Shown: in pieces, positions 24,930 through 35,039 of the stretch
Layout of the letters: each line of letters begins with the position of its first letter
Numbering within the stretch: position 1 is the first letter of the stretch
NCBI GenBank assembly: GCA_946811695.1
Contig: OX328125.1
Location: forward strand, 110,535,467-110,599,466
Length of the DNA: 64,000 bases
Direction of reading: 5' to 3'
Source of the DNA: Gonocerus acuteangulatus
Lineage: Eukaryota; Arthropoda; Insecta; Hemiptera; Coreidae
Notes under the pieces: model-generated
Told to the model about the DNA's origin: nothing
Database searches by the model: none
What the model saw: the letters and a program-made list of their open reading frames with translations, nothing else
Program-made: the position numbers and the translations under genes

Positions 24930-25414
24930 TTAGTTATATATACGGAATGTACATATATAGACCATAGCGTAATATAATGTAATAATATATACATGATGTA
25001 AGTATAGACAATTATGTAATTTAATAAAATGTAATAAGATATAAACGATATAAATATATAGACAATAACGTAATATAATATAATGTAATAATATATACAC
25101 AATTTAACATGTAGACAATAATGTGTAAAAAAATGTACAATAATGTATAAAAAAAAATGTAAGGTGTTCGCTATAAAGCGTTAACATAAAAAAAAAAGGG
25201 AAAAAGTTAAATAGTCCGCTGTTCGCAGGTGCGAGAACTCTCTGTCAAAGGTCGCGGGCTTGATTCTCGTTAGGGGTGATTATCAGTAACTGTGATTATT
25301 TTAATTAAATAAAATAACTTTGAGTCTATAAAATATGTATAAATATGTAGGTGTAACCTTATCAAATATCTAATTTTGTTATAGTATCATTTGTGATCTT
25401 AAATCAAACGTAAT
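24930..25414. other. AT-rich region, no recognised gene
   Basis: Imperfect repeats of the type ATATACAATAATGTAATA. Around 25208-25280 is a weak tRNA-like trace (GTTCGCAGGTGCGAGAACTC ... TTGATTCTCGTTAGGGGTGA), possibly a very old SINE. Confidence 0.35.
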
Positions 25415-25427
25415 AAATATATTTCAG

Positions 25428-25633
25428 GACACCCGGTGGCCTTGAGGGTTAAGGCGTGGGCACTTAACACTCCGCCCCAAAGGTCGTGGGTTCGATTCCC
25501 ACTAGGGGTGGTGGCTTTTCTTTCGAAAATAGAAAAGGCATCACCCCTATCCTGGCTAGGAAAGGGTGGTATCCTATAGATAACCCGTCCTAAAATTCGT
25601 AGTTAATAATAAATAGACGTTAAAATTTAAATC
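25428..25633 (+). mobile_element. tRNA-Leu-like SINE, type S3, with 13-bp TSD
   Basis: The head GGTGGCCTTGAGGGTTAAGG and the B box GGTCGTGGGTTCGATTCCCA resemble a type II tRNA such as tRNA-Leu; the anticodon position reads CACTTAACAC. The 3' body has GGTGGCTTTTCTTTCG, and the tail contains AAAGGGTGGTATCCTATAGA and TAACCCGTCC, then AATAATAAATAGACGTTAAA. The TSD AAATATATTTCAG is at 25415-25427 and 25634-25646. Another copy lies at 41590-41730 on minus. Confidence 0.9.
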
Positions 25634-25649
25634 AAATATATTTCAGTTA

Positions 25650-26280
25650 AGTGGCCATATCAGGACTGAAGACAATGCTTTTAGGTTTCAACAGTGCAAA
25701 AGTATGCAAAAGATTTAACTTGTTTTTATCAGTATGTTCATGTTTTGTGGAAATTTATCAAAATAAATATGTTTTATAAAATTCATTTTAATTTATAACA
25801 GTTGTTAAAACAAAATCACTGGCAAAATAGACCCATTCTGGCTAAAAAAAGAGGCAGCCTGTTGATAACCCGTCCCGAAAATGGACGAAATAGTTCAAAC
25901 TTTGACAACTTGAATTTCAAACAATATTTTGGTTTTACTTAAGAGTGTCTATTTTTAAGTCTAGAGACTAAAAAAAACAAAAACTGTCAAAAGTATTCCA
26001 TTTACCACAATACAAGATTTCTATACTTGCAAGCCATTTTTCAATACTAAGCATTCGAAACCAAAGTCATTCTCAAAATTGTCAATGCACCCTTTTAGGT
26101 CTCCAACAAAACCCTACATAATGACCTAAATATCCTCTTCGTAAACGTTTCATTACAAATTGTCTTCCCACTCAAATCCTAGAGGTCAATCCCTTTCCTC
26201 TCGGATCCATCCATAGCAGTGGGTAAGTGTCAATAGTGATTGGTTCCTTCCAAATACTATAATTGTCCTAAATACTCCCC
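25650..26280. other. AT-rich region, no recognised gene
   Basis: A short stretch at 25849-25882 (GCAGCCTGTTGATAACCCGT) is a degraded copy of the SINE tail module. Otherwise nothing is identified. Confidence 0.4.
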
Positions 26281-26283
26281 GCG

Positions 26284-26432
26284 ATCTGGTGGCTAATGCC
26301 TTGGCTTCTCATGCTGGAGGTGGTGGGTTCGAGTCCCACCGGCAGGAGGGATTTTTCTCATTGAAGGGCTAGTTAAGAAAATTCCCAACTGCGGTTGTCG
26401 GTGGTAATAGCCCAGATGTCGGAGCGCGTAAA
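26284..26432 (+). mobile_element. tRNA-derived SINE, type S2-related
   Basis: The head TGGTGGCTAATGCCTTGGCT and B box GGTGGGTTCGAGTCCCACCG are followed by TTTTTCTCATTGAAGGGC and AAGAAAATTCCC, the same body as the SINE at 24702. The tail reads GTAATAGCCCAGATGTCG, a diverged form of the shared tail. It ends in short A's next to (TA)n. Confidence 0.8.
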
Positions 26433-26434
26433 AA

Positions 26435-26484
<50 letters not shown>
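26433..26484. repeat. (TA)n microsatellite
   Basis: TA tract directly between two SINEs. Confidence 0.95.
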
Positions 26485-26486
<2 letters not shown>

Positions 26487-26824
26487 GGGCGAGGTTAGCT
26501 CAGTGGTAGAGCACTCGACTAATGAACTGGAGGACCAGGTTCAAAACCCGAGCGCGCACTAAAGATTTTTTCTTCTAGTGCTGCCGTTCGAGGGTTGGAT
26601 TTGGGGTCCCAGCTCGTCCCTAGGCTCACCCAGCCTTTAATTAATTTAATTAATAATGGGTACCTTGGGTGCTAATGACTCTAGCAGTCGAAGCAGCCAA
26701 GGGGAAAATCAGGCGGCCGAAGCATAGTGTTGACCACACTATCTCCCTAGTGTGCCGTATGGTCAAGAATCAGATACCTCCACAGTATCTGCCCCTCTGG
26801 GCCCTTGTGGCCTGTTACGGGACT

Positions 26825-26831
<7 letters not shown>
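26485..26831 (+). mobile_element. tRNA-derived SINE, type S1, full length
   Basis: The head GGCGAGGTTAGCTCAGTGGT AGAGC is a clear A box, and AGGTTCAAAACCCGAG is the B box region. The body shares GGTACCTTGGGTGCTAATGA, CCACACTATCTCCCT, TGCCGTATGGTCA and GCCCCTCTGGGCCC with 53120-53464. It is inserted into a TA tract, so any TSD is hidden. Confidence 0.88.

Positions 26832-26832
<1 letters not shown>

Positions 26833-26880
<48 letters not shown>
26833..26880. repeat. (TA)n microsatellite
   Basis: Continues on the far side of the SINE; probably the same tract as 26433-26484 split by the insertion. Confidence 0.95.
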
Positions 26881-26883
<3 letters not shown>

Positions 26884-26889
26884 AAGGGG

Positions 26890-27257
26890 GCATAATTAAT
26901 TATTGTACTAATCATATATTGTGCAAAATTTCAATAAACATTAATTAAAAAAAAAAAATGTACACACAATGCCTAGAACAGAAGGTAAAATCTGAAGGTT
27001 CTGCCAACCCTGACATTGTTGAGTCCTTGTCAGGTCCGCCAACCTCTACAATAATTCGTAGTGTCATCTCCTCAGTTCTAGTGAACGCGTTGTCAGGGTC
27101 TGTTTTCGGACTTCATAGGAATCTATGATCATCAGATAAATCTACAGCACTGATATATGTTTAAGAATCTTAGAAAAATAAATAGGGGAATGTTAAAACC
27201 TATTTTAGACATTTATATATTCACTTCACTTTTTCAATAATATCTACGTTAAATTTA
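26890..27257. other. Region without recognised gene
   Basis: AT-rich; no frame, repeat or RNA motif supported. Confidence 0.4.
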
Positions 27258-27372
27258 TGGGGGCAAGGTTACCTGAGTAGTAGAGCAATCGACTAAAAAG
27301 GGTGGTAACCTATAGATAACCCGTCCTCAAATTCCTTGTCAATAATAAATAGACGTTAAAATTTAAATTGAA
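27258..27372 (+). mobile_element. Chimeric SINE: S1 head joined to S3 tail
   Basis: The first 40 bases (GGGGGCAAGGTTACCTGAGT AGTAGAGC) are the S1 head, cut before the B box. They are joined directly to AAAGGGTGGTAACCTATAGA TAACCCGTCC and AATAATAAATAGACGTTAAA, the tail of S3. Either a deletion joined two SINEs or a template switch made a chimera. Confidence 0.7.
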
Positions 27373-27402
27373 ATAATTATTTACACTCGGCAGGAAAAAA
27401 AC

Positions 27403-28027
27403 CCTGACATTGCGGTTATTGTATATTGCCTATGGAAACTATATTCCAACTAACTATATTCCAGTAAAACCCTGACATTGCGGTTATTGTATATTGCCTA
27501 TGGAAACTATATTCCAACTAACTGTATTCCAACTAACTATATTCCAGTAAAACCCGGACATACGGTTATTGTATATTGTCTATGGAAACTATATTCCAAC
27601 TAACTATATTCCAGTGAAACCCGGTCATTGCGGTTATTGTATATTGTCTATGGAAACTATATTCCAACAAACTATATTCCAGTAAAACCCGGACATTGCG
27701 GTTATTGTATATTGTCTATGGAAAATATATTCCAACTAACTATATTCCAGTAAAACCCGGACATTGCGGTTATTGTATATTGTCTATGGAAAATATATTC
27801 CAACTAACTATATTCCAGTAAAACCCGGACATTGCGGTTATTGTATATTGTCTATGGAAAATATATTCCAACTAACTATATTCCAGTAAAACCCGGACAT
27901 TGCGGTTATTGTATATTGTCTATGGAAAATATATTCCAACTAACTATATTCCAGTAAAACCCGGACATTGCGGTTATTGTATATTGTCTATGGAAACTAT
28001 ATTCCAACTAACTATATTCCAGTAAAA
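27403..28027. repeat. 68-bp minisatellite, about 9 units
   Basis: Unit starts at 27691, 27759, 27827, 27895 and 27963 give a 68-bp period. Each contains CATTGCGGTTATTGTATATT and the doubled word ACTATATTCCA. The first units are more diverged. Confidence 0.92.
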
Positions 28028-28144
28028 CTTTGTTTTTGTTTTTTTATTTACACAAAGAATAAGATGTGTTAGGTTATTCAAACAAATGATTATTATTAAA
28101 CGAACACTTATATTTTTTTATTGTGTAATGTATGTTTAACAGCG

Positions 28145-28266
28145 TATTAACTATTGGGCTATTAACGTCGAGCTATCTGCAGGTTGCCACCCCTTTATAA
28201 TGCCAACAGCACATGGACGGTCACCCATTCAGGTACTGGTCATGCCCCATGTTCCTTAACTTCGAC
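28145..28266 (-). mobile_element. 5S rRNA-derived SINE, 5'-truncated
   Basis: On minus it reads GAAGTTAAGGAACATGGGGC, AGTACCTGAATGGGTGACCG and GTGCTGTTGGCATTATAAA, i.e. the 3' two thirds of a 5S-like head followed by the GGGTGGCAACCTGCAGATAG tail, as in the SINE at 30184. Confidence 0.8.
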
Positions 28267-28386
28267 AAACACTTAGTATTACAAAATTTCAAAAATTTCA
28301 ATAATAGTTAAAAATACAATAATAGAAGTTTATTTTATTTATTTATTTGAAACACTAGCTCTTCGACTGTTACAACAGGACCCCCT

Positions 28387-28387
<1 letters not shown>

Positions 28388-28453
<66 letters not shown>
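28388..28453. repeat. Poly-T tract, about 66 bp
   Basis: Homopolymer run. It could be the poly-A of a minus-strand retroelement, but no body is recognised to its right. Confidence 0.95.
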
Positions 28454-28457
<4 letters not shown>

Positions 28458-28618
28458 CATCTCAATACTATATTCAAACAATTGCAATAAAAAACATAAG
28501 GAAGATATTACGCCACTTGGTAAACTGTAAAGAACGATAACATGTAATTAATGAATTAGTAACTATGTCTAATTGTGTAATCCGATTGAACAACCATATG
28601 TATATAAATAATACCATT

Positions 28619-28623
<5 letters not shown>

Positions 28624-28697
<74 letters not shown>
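28624..28697. repeat. (TA)n microsatellite
   Basis: TA tract of about 74 bp. Confidence 0.95.
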
Positions 28698-28698
<1 letters not shown>

Positions 28699-28699
28699 G

Positions 28700-28933
28700 T
28701 ATTGTTTGTTTTTAAATGTATATATGTAAACCATTTGTCTTTAGATGTTTAGATGTGTATATATTGTCATTTGTATATACTATTCGTTTTTAGATGTGAA
28801 TATATTGTCATTTCTACATATAATTTGTTTATAGATGTATAATGATAGATGTAATATATATAAATGTGTGTGTGTGTATGTATGTATGTATGTATGTATG
28901 TATGTGTATGTATATGTGTATATATGTATATGT

Positions 28934-28984
<51 letters not shown>

Positions 28985-29065
28985 CATATGTATGTATGCA
29001 TGCGTGTATGTGAATATATATTTGGATGTATACCATTTGTTTTTAGATGTATATATGCAATAACT
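28700..29065. repeat. Complex simple-repeat region, (TATG)n, (TG)n and (TA)n
   Basis: Mixed short repeats, plus a loosely repeated phrase TTTGTTTTTAGATGTATATA about every 45-60 bases. The frames it opens on both strands are artefacts of the repeat. Confidence 0.85.
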
Positions 29066-29129
29066 GTTTGGAGCGAAACGCCTTAGATGCGCATGGATGC
29101 TCATAAATAAATAAATAAAAAAAAATCTT

Positions 29130-29300
29130 CTACAGTAGCCTGCACGAGTTGGTAGTCAAGCTCTGTTGCTAGAACTGTACGAGGCTCGTCTTCAAGCTTG
29201 TGGTTTCCCGTTCGAAATTGTTCAAACCACAGCTGCACTTGTCGCTGGCTGATGACATTTTTCCTATATATTTCTACAAGTTTTCGATAAGATGAAGCAG
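29130..29300 (-). pseudogene. mariner-like transposase, N-terminal HTH remnant
   Basis: Minus-strand translation contains QVQLWFEQFRTGNHKLEDEP RTVLATELDYQLVQA. The V..W..RF..G...LEDEPR pattern is the second helix-turn-helix of mariner transposases. Frameshifts and a stop lie just upstream and the catalytic domain is absent. Confidence 0.65.
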
Positions 29301-29304
29301 CATT

Positions 29305-30025
29305 TGGTAAAAATGCAGTTTCCCGCCCTCCAAACCGTTTTCTTTCAAATTTTGCACAATAACGTATTTTGATGCACTAAACACGAATACGATAAAAAAA
29401 AAATGTCGGATTTAACTACGAAAGAAGTTATTAAGCACTTAAGTTCACTGTTATGCAGGTTATGAGAGCTATTAATTATAGCGAGTTGGATTGACTGGGG
29501 TTTTGTTATCTTCTTGAGCGAGCGTAGCGAGCGGAAACGCATAGCACGTATGCCCTTAAGCGACAGGTGACGATGCCCTTAAAATTGACAATATTTTCGA
29601 ATAAATGGCTTCTGAACATTTCAAATGAGAGTTCTGTTTCCCAATGTCAATCTGCGCATGCTCGTGTTTACAAATACGCTGATGACGCATAGTTTTATAA
29701 CCTTCCTAACTTTAGTGCTTAATATTATATTCTATTAACTTTAGCGAGTTGGATTGACTGGGGTTTTGTTATCTTCTTGAGCGAGCGTAGCCAGCGGAAA
29801 CGCATAGCATGTATGCCTTAAAGTCGTAATTTATGCCTTAAAGTCGTCACAAATTTAGTTGTTTACATTAGCTCTCATAACCTGTATAACAGTGAACTTA
29901 AGTGCTTAATAACTTCTTTCCTAGTTAAATCCGACGTTGTTTTTTTTTATCGTATTCGTGTTTAGTGCATCAAAATTTGAAAGAAATCGGTTTGGAGGGC
30001 TGGAAACTGCATTTTTACCCAGCAT
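29305..30025. repeat. Large inverted repeat around mariner end, with inner direct repeat
   Basis: Arms at about 29305-29472 and 29870-30025 are reverse complements (shared ATCGTATTCGTGTTTAGTGC and GTGAACTTAAGTGCTTAATA). Between them, an 80-bp direct repeat begins at 29474 and 29737 (GCGAGTTGGATTGACTGGGG, then GAGCGAGCGTAG). This looks like two head-to-head mariner ends. Confidence 0.7.
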
Positions 30026-30183
30026 TTTCTTCTTTATCAAATTCCCAAAGCATAACATTGCGTCAATGGTGTATTGGGAGATCCATTTCAAACGAAATTT
30101 CCATCCATGAGGTTGATTCCTTGGTAGAAATCACATCCTGTTTCATCTGACAATTGACTATGATTTTATGTGAACAATTATAG

Positions 30184-30378
30184 GGCAACGGCCGTAGCCA
30201 CGTTGAATACACCGGTTCCCGTAGATCACCGAAGTTAAGCAACGTCGGGCGTGGTCAGTACCTGAATGGGTGACCGACCACGTTCTGTTGGCATTATAAA
30301 AGGGTGGCAACCTGTAGATAGCCCGGCGTTAATGGCCAAGTTGTAGATGCGCCGTAAAAAAAAAAAAAAAAAAAAAAA
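30184..30378 (+). mobile_element. 5S rRNA-derived SINE with poly-A and 12-bp TSD
   Basis: The head follows 5S rRNA: AATACACCGGTTCCCGTAGA TCACCGAAGTTAAGCAACGT CGGGCGTGGTCAGTACCTGA ATGGGTGACC, and ends at CTGTTGGCA. It is followed by ATAAAAGGGTGGCAACCTGT AGATAG and the tail CCCGGCGTTAATGGCC, then GATGCGCCGT and poly-A. The TSD GAACAATTATAG lies at 30172-30183 and 30379-30390. The internal 5S promoter would drive pol III transcription; the tail is shared with the tRNA SINE at 24702. Confidence 0.9.
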
Positions 30379-30399
30379 GAACAATTATAGGTTAAAAAA

Positions 30400-31509
30400 T
30401 TATATATGAGATTAAGATTTCGTGGCATTTATATTCACATCCGTGGAAAAGAGAAAAATGGAAGGGAGCGTACAAAACTGGAAAGTTGCATTTCTAGTAC
30501 CGGAACCGGTTTATGTCGACCGTCCGGTTTAGATCTGCCAGTAAGATTTCCATCTGGATTGGTTAGAATCAGAATTCAGAGAGTTTGCTTCAAATAACAA
30601 GTATATGTGCAGGTTAGGCAGTAGAAAATCACTTATCAAAATAATTGTAGAATTGCACATCAAATGTAAGCGGATAACGAAGTTAAACAGGCCATTCAGG
30701 TTCCGATTTACAGTACGACTTAGTAGACTAGTTGGATAGTCGACACTACTCACTCTCCGATTTGCTATCCAACTAGCGATACAACTTTAGCCCTAGTCTA
30801 TTTTCAGGACTGTGTACGTCGCTCACGTGCCAAAAAATGTATCGTGAGCAGACCAAAGATGCCCAAACTGACTGAAGTTAGTTGGACGACTTTGATCCAA
30901 CTATCCCACTCACGCTCCAACTCCGTCACCAGTCGGATGTCGGACCTTCGAGTCGTCCCTCTAAATGTTCCGACTCCTCCAACTAGACTTCCAAGAAGCC
31001 CATTCACGATCCGACTTGTGGTCCAATTTCGAATTGGACCACTAGTCTTCCTTCAAATCAGAAAGTTAATGGCCTGCTTTAGTTTCACTCATCAGGGAAT
31101 ACTAATTCGACCATCTTGACAACTCTCAGGGCGTCGAGGGTAACGCTCGGATTCTACAACATTAAATTGATTCGTGCATTCTGAAGCGATTTTTTATCTA
31201 TTCGCAATAGATCGGAATTAAAACCTTCCGTTAGAAATTCGATGTCAACAACATCTAATCGTATCAGGAATCGAAAACAATAATATAAGAGTTTTATAGA
31301 GCCAATCTATTATACTACATCTTAATTCTTTCCACCTCTGGAGGAAGGATGGGGGACGAAAGGCAAATTTATAAATGGAACTCAATATTTTTTTTAAACA
31401 GTTTGTGTTCTTGCAGATTTTATTGCTAAACGCACAATTTCGGCCACAGAAATACTGCTCCTGAATACATTTATCAAACTAAGTATTAAAATAACACTAA
31501 CACGTGGGT
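30400..31509. other. Region without recognised gene; palindromic words
   Basis: Several small frames but none with family features. An 11-bp perfect stem (GTGGTCCAATT, loop TCG, AATTGGACCAC) lies at 31019-31043, and AGTTGGATAG/CTATCCAACT face each other at 30729 and 30766. The words TTGGAC, CCAACT and TCGGA recur through 30850-31050. Confidence 0.4.
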
Positions 31510-31803
31510 TGGGACGACAGCTAACCAGATTCCAGCATTTTGGACCTATTTTTGAAGGGGCGGAAAAGGTTTCAAATCTACGGTCTTAAAAGGACTATAG
31601 CAGAGGATACGGATGCCAAGACTTTTATTTATCTCTACTCCATAATTGGCTCAGGTTCTCAAGGCAGAACACTCCCAGAAAAAGTAAAAGAAACACTTAG
31701 AAGCAAAAATACTATTAAAACTGGTGTACCGCAGGGGGCCAAACTAAGCCCTTTGCTGTGCACTTTATATTCCAGCATTGTTCTCAAGTACGTCTCTCCA
31801 TGA
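31510..31803 (+). pseudogene. LINE reverse transcriptase fragment
   Basis: The frame contains NTIKTGVPQGAKLSPLLCTL Y, RT motif 4 (GVPQG.KLSPLLF.LY). Upstream residues (FIYLYSIIGSGSQ...KVKETLRSK) fit the preceding linker poorly, and the frame stops 20 residues after the motif. Neither the YxDD motif nor the endonuclease is present. Confidence 0.7.
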
Positions 31804-31909
31804 CGAGGAAAACCAACTTCCCTAAAGGAATTCATCCTGGTTCCGAAAATACAAAATCATACTTAGTAAAAGCAAATAAAAGGGTATTTGTTGTACTATA
31901 TAACCAACA

Positions 31910-32045
31910 ATGCTGCAGGTCCACAGAACCTTGACTCTCAATCGGTTGGGTGGGGTACTTAGCTTGTCAAGGCCGTGTGTACTTAGCTTGTCCAGTCGAA
32001 ACCGAGTGTATTTAGCTTGTGTACTTAGCTTGTCTAGTCATGTAG
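31910..32045. repeat. Short imperfect repeat of GTACTTAGCTTGTC
   Basis: Four copies of TACTTAGCTTGT or a one-base variant, spaced irregularly. Function unknown. Confidence 0.7.
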
Positions 32046-32214
32046 AGTTATTACCATACTGTATTTCCAAGAACATCGACAAGGAGAAGTCCATTTCTGT
32101 AAGTTTGTCAAAGCAAGACCGAGGTTATTGTTCCATTCTTATGCAGATTCCTATCTCCATAATAATGCTATGAATTCCAAGTCACCGACTAAACGTCAGC
32201 ATTGCTGAATCATG

Positions 32215-32340
32215 ACAACGCCAATAAGATTTCGGATACCCCGGTTCTTGTCCGAACACATAAGACAAATCGGGCGAGGTTATTACTTGGGTGGGTGACT
32301 ATCTGAGAAATCCAAGCAAGTGCGTAAACTGTAGGCCAAT
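32215..32340 (+). pseudogene. Diverged 5S rRNA-like sequence
   Basis: Reads ACGCCAATAAGATTTCGGAT ACCCCGGTTCTTGTCCGA, then CATAAGACAAATCGGGCGAG, GTTATTACTTGGGTGGGTGA CTATC and CTGTAGGCC, following 5S rRNA from end to end at about 120 bases with many changes. It lacks the SINE tail, so it is a 5S pseudogene or a headless relic of the 5S SINE. Confidence 0.65.
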
Positions 32341-32344
32341 GGAC

Positions 32345-32915
32345 AATTAAAACATAAATATAAGTCCAAAGTATTTTTTAGAGTGATTAGCATAATCAAA
32401 TTACACGGGTATTCATGCCTGTCACCAATGTCCACCACTCAAACACTCTCTAGACATTTATGCCGACCCTAAATACCATCTACAACAACTGATCTTCATG
32501 AAGAATTTACGATGAATAAATACACAACTAGTTGTGTCTTGAATCTTCTGTGTAGACAAGCTTTACAGTTGCAGTACCCAGAAGGGAGTGTGATTACAAT
32601 CCGTATGAACTACCCCTGGAGCTTGTCTCGAGGATTTGGGATTTGGGGTGATGATAGAGAATTTAGGGCGGACATGGAATAGTAAATTAAATGCCTGATA
32701 GAAAGTTTCAGATAGGGGTTGGATAAATGGAATATTGAGATCATTATGGGGAGTCAAATTGGAGGCTAGGAATAGAGCCTAGGTCATTTTACGCAAGATT
32801 TTTTAATGTAACGATTGAATTTTGTAGGAGTTGGAGGGCTTTGTGATAAATAACTTGAAAATTAAACCAATGGAAAAAAGCATATTAATAACAAATACGA
32901 GTGTGTGTGTGTATA
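32345..32915. other. Region without recognised gene
   Basis: AT-rich; only short frames; no repeats shared with the window. Confidence 0.4.
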
Positions 32916-32916
32916 T

Positions 32917-32921
32917 ATATA

Positions 32922-32977
<56 letters not shown>
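32917..32977. repeat. (TA)n microsatellite
   Basis: TA tract preceded by a short (TG)n. Confidence 0.95.
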
Positions 32978-32980
<3 letters not shown>

Positions 32981-33082
32981 GTGTTCTAAGTTATTCACGA
33001 GTTCTAGATTAGTTCTCAAAGTAAATGGAGTGCTCAATGCTCCATACTGATGTTTCCTATTAAATTATAATAAGTATATAGG

Positions 33083-33085
<3 letters not shown>

Positions 33086-33128
<43 letters not shown>
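33086..33128. repeat. (TA)n microsatellite at Helitron 3' end
   Basis: The tract ends exactly where CTAG of the Helitron II copy begins on minus. Confidence 0.95.
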
Positions 33129-33129
<1 letters not shown>

Positions 33130-33189
33130 TAGCTGACAATACCCTTGCTTCGTCACGGCAGATAAGTAGTTATTTTATTCCGTTAAATA

Positions 33190-34901
33190 ACACAGGTCTA
33201 CAAAAATAATCTTTCTGAAATTTGATTTGATGATTTTGGTCAATCTCTATGCTCCTTGGCGTGCTGAAGCCGAACATGAGGTCAGTCCCTTTCTATCACG
33301 TAAGGAAATTGTTCAATCTCAAGTAAGGGCAGAGGTACTACCATTAAAAGAAAACAGAATTGGCGAATAAGAGTTTTCATTTATTTCCATGATCTTTTAG
33401 TTATTTCAATGTTGTTTACTGCACAAAATACATAAATGTGTAGAAATAACAGCTTCAGAATTAACAGTGGCATATTTAGTTATTATTTTTATGAAAACGT
33501 ATTTTTTTCTCTTGAAAATTTCTCCGTGTTCGTTTCCGGCTGTAGGACTCTTCAGATGATTCACGCTGCAGCATCCAACAATAGTCAGCCATCATGTTTA
33601 CGTTCCATTTGCCCTGATACCTACGTTCCATTTCCTGGATGTCCTGATGGAACCTTTCCCCTTGTTCTTCACTTACTTCCCCTAAGTTTTCCGGAAAATA
33701 GTCCACATGCGAATGTAAGAAGTGAACCTTCAAACTCATGTTGCAACCTTGTAATTGAAATGCCTTCAACATGCGTCACACGATACTTCTGTAGTTGGGA
33801 TCCTTCACGTTACCAAGGAACTTCTCAACAACATCTTTAAAAGAATTCCAAGCTTCCTTCTCCTTCTCATTCATGGTCTGAGTGAAATGTGGATCTGTGA
33901 AAAGTTTCCGAATATCTGGGCCTACAAAGATCCCCTCTTTTAGCTTTGCATCACTTAATCGTGGTACATACAGTCTTCTCTATTAGCTTCCCTATCTATA
34001 CTGCCCAAGTCACGAGGGGGCTGAGGAACTGTCAATCCAGGACCGTGTGGTACCGGACGACTAGCAGATTCCACATTAGGGTAGTTAATGAGCTTATGAT
34101 TTTTGGAATTATAGCCTTGAACATGACAATTACAAAAGTAACAGTCATTAACGTGGTTTTTTTGCTCCCTCCACATCATTGGGATAGCAAATCCGAAAGA
34201 TTTGTACCATAAGCGAAGTTTTTCTACGCAGCTATGGCATACTTTGTGAGGAGCCCACACTTTATCTTGATCTCCTATTCTCAAGCCAAAATATGCATAA
34301 TATACATTTTTGACAAAACCTGTTATATTTCGTTGGTATTTCTTAACTGTGTACTCACCACAGATAAAACAGAAGTAGTCTGGACTGGTAACACAACGAC
34401 GATGAGACATTTTGTCTAAATGCACTTTCAAACCTTAAAATACGTTCTTAATCACTTTGACACAACTAAGAGACCTCAGTGAATGTGTTCACTTCAGTTG
34501 ATACTACTGAACTGAGAGAATGAACAGAAATTTAGCTCCAAGTTCCTGATACAACAGGTTCAATCTCGTTTAGCTTCAGACGGTGACATCTGAGACCAAA
34601 CAAGTACGTTCCTATCTGAACAGGTCGTGCCTAGACACCCTCAGGCCTACAACATCTACTGAGGGAGTCATTGCCTACACCACCTAGTGAAAGATGTCTG
34701 TTTATAAAAAGAGAAATCGTTTGGAAAAAAAAACTACTTCTTACCAAATTTATGTGTATAGCAGGTATATTATGTTCTATGGATTTGAAAAAAATCTGTA
34801 CGTGATAGAGAAAAACGGACTTCATTCTCGGCCTCAGCACACCGAGAAACACAGAGATTAGCCAAAATCATCAAATCAAATTTTTGGTTGTAGACCTGTG
34901 T
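33190..34901 (-). mobile_element. 1.7 kb TIR element carrying the cysteine-family pseudogene
   Basis: The termini ACACAGGTCTACAA at 33190 and its complement at 34901 begin inverted repeats of about 120 bp; both arms include AAATTTGATTTGATGATTTT GG and GTGCTGA. The ends fall exactly where Helitron II sequence breaks off and resumes. A clear TSD is not visible (AAATA versus AATG). The only gene trace inside is the pseudogene at 33476-34431. This is the structure of a DNA transposon, but the superfamily is not recognised. Confidence 0.65.
33476..34431 (-). pseudogene. Multicopy arthropod cysteine-rich family protein, internally deleted pseudogene
   Basis: The first part (34431-33955) translates to a protein with C-x2-C pairs FCFICGEY, CHSCVEKL and CYFCNCHV and the stretch NITGFVKNVYYAYFG, ending RPVPHGPGL; I recognise this as the N-terminus of an uncharacterised protein present in many copies in arthropod genomes. 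After position 33955 the reading resumes with SDAKLKEGIFVGPDIRKLF, GCNMSLKVHFLHSHVDYFPE NLG and GERFHQDIQEMERRYQGKW, the C-terminus of the same family. The middle, probably a few hundred residues, is deleted at the junction, and a stop precedes MLKAFQLQGC. The C-x2-C pairs could bind zinc. Its place inside a TIR element suggests the family is transposon-borne. Confidence 0.75.
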
Positions 34902-35039
34902 AATGTATCATCAAAATTACCGCTACTAAATAATTTTGTGCATTTTATTATAGCATTGTTCCCTTCATACAATATGTTATTCATCAATTGATAAGTAATC
35001 AAAGTATAATGTTTCTTGACACAGGGGCGCTCCGGACCA

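Noticed and set aside
28388..28453. Poly-T as the tail of a minus-strand LINE
   Set aside because: No element body or TSD found next to it.
30184..30300. Functional 5S rRNA gene
   Set aside because: It is joined to a SINE tail with poly-A and TSD, and differs from a normal 5S end.
33436..33840. 134-codon plus-strand frame
   Set aside because: Shadow of the minus-strand cysteine-family pseudogene.
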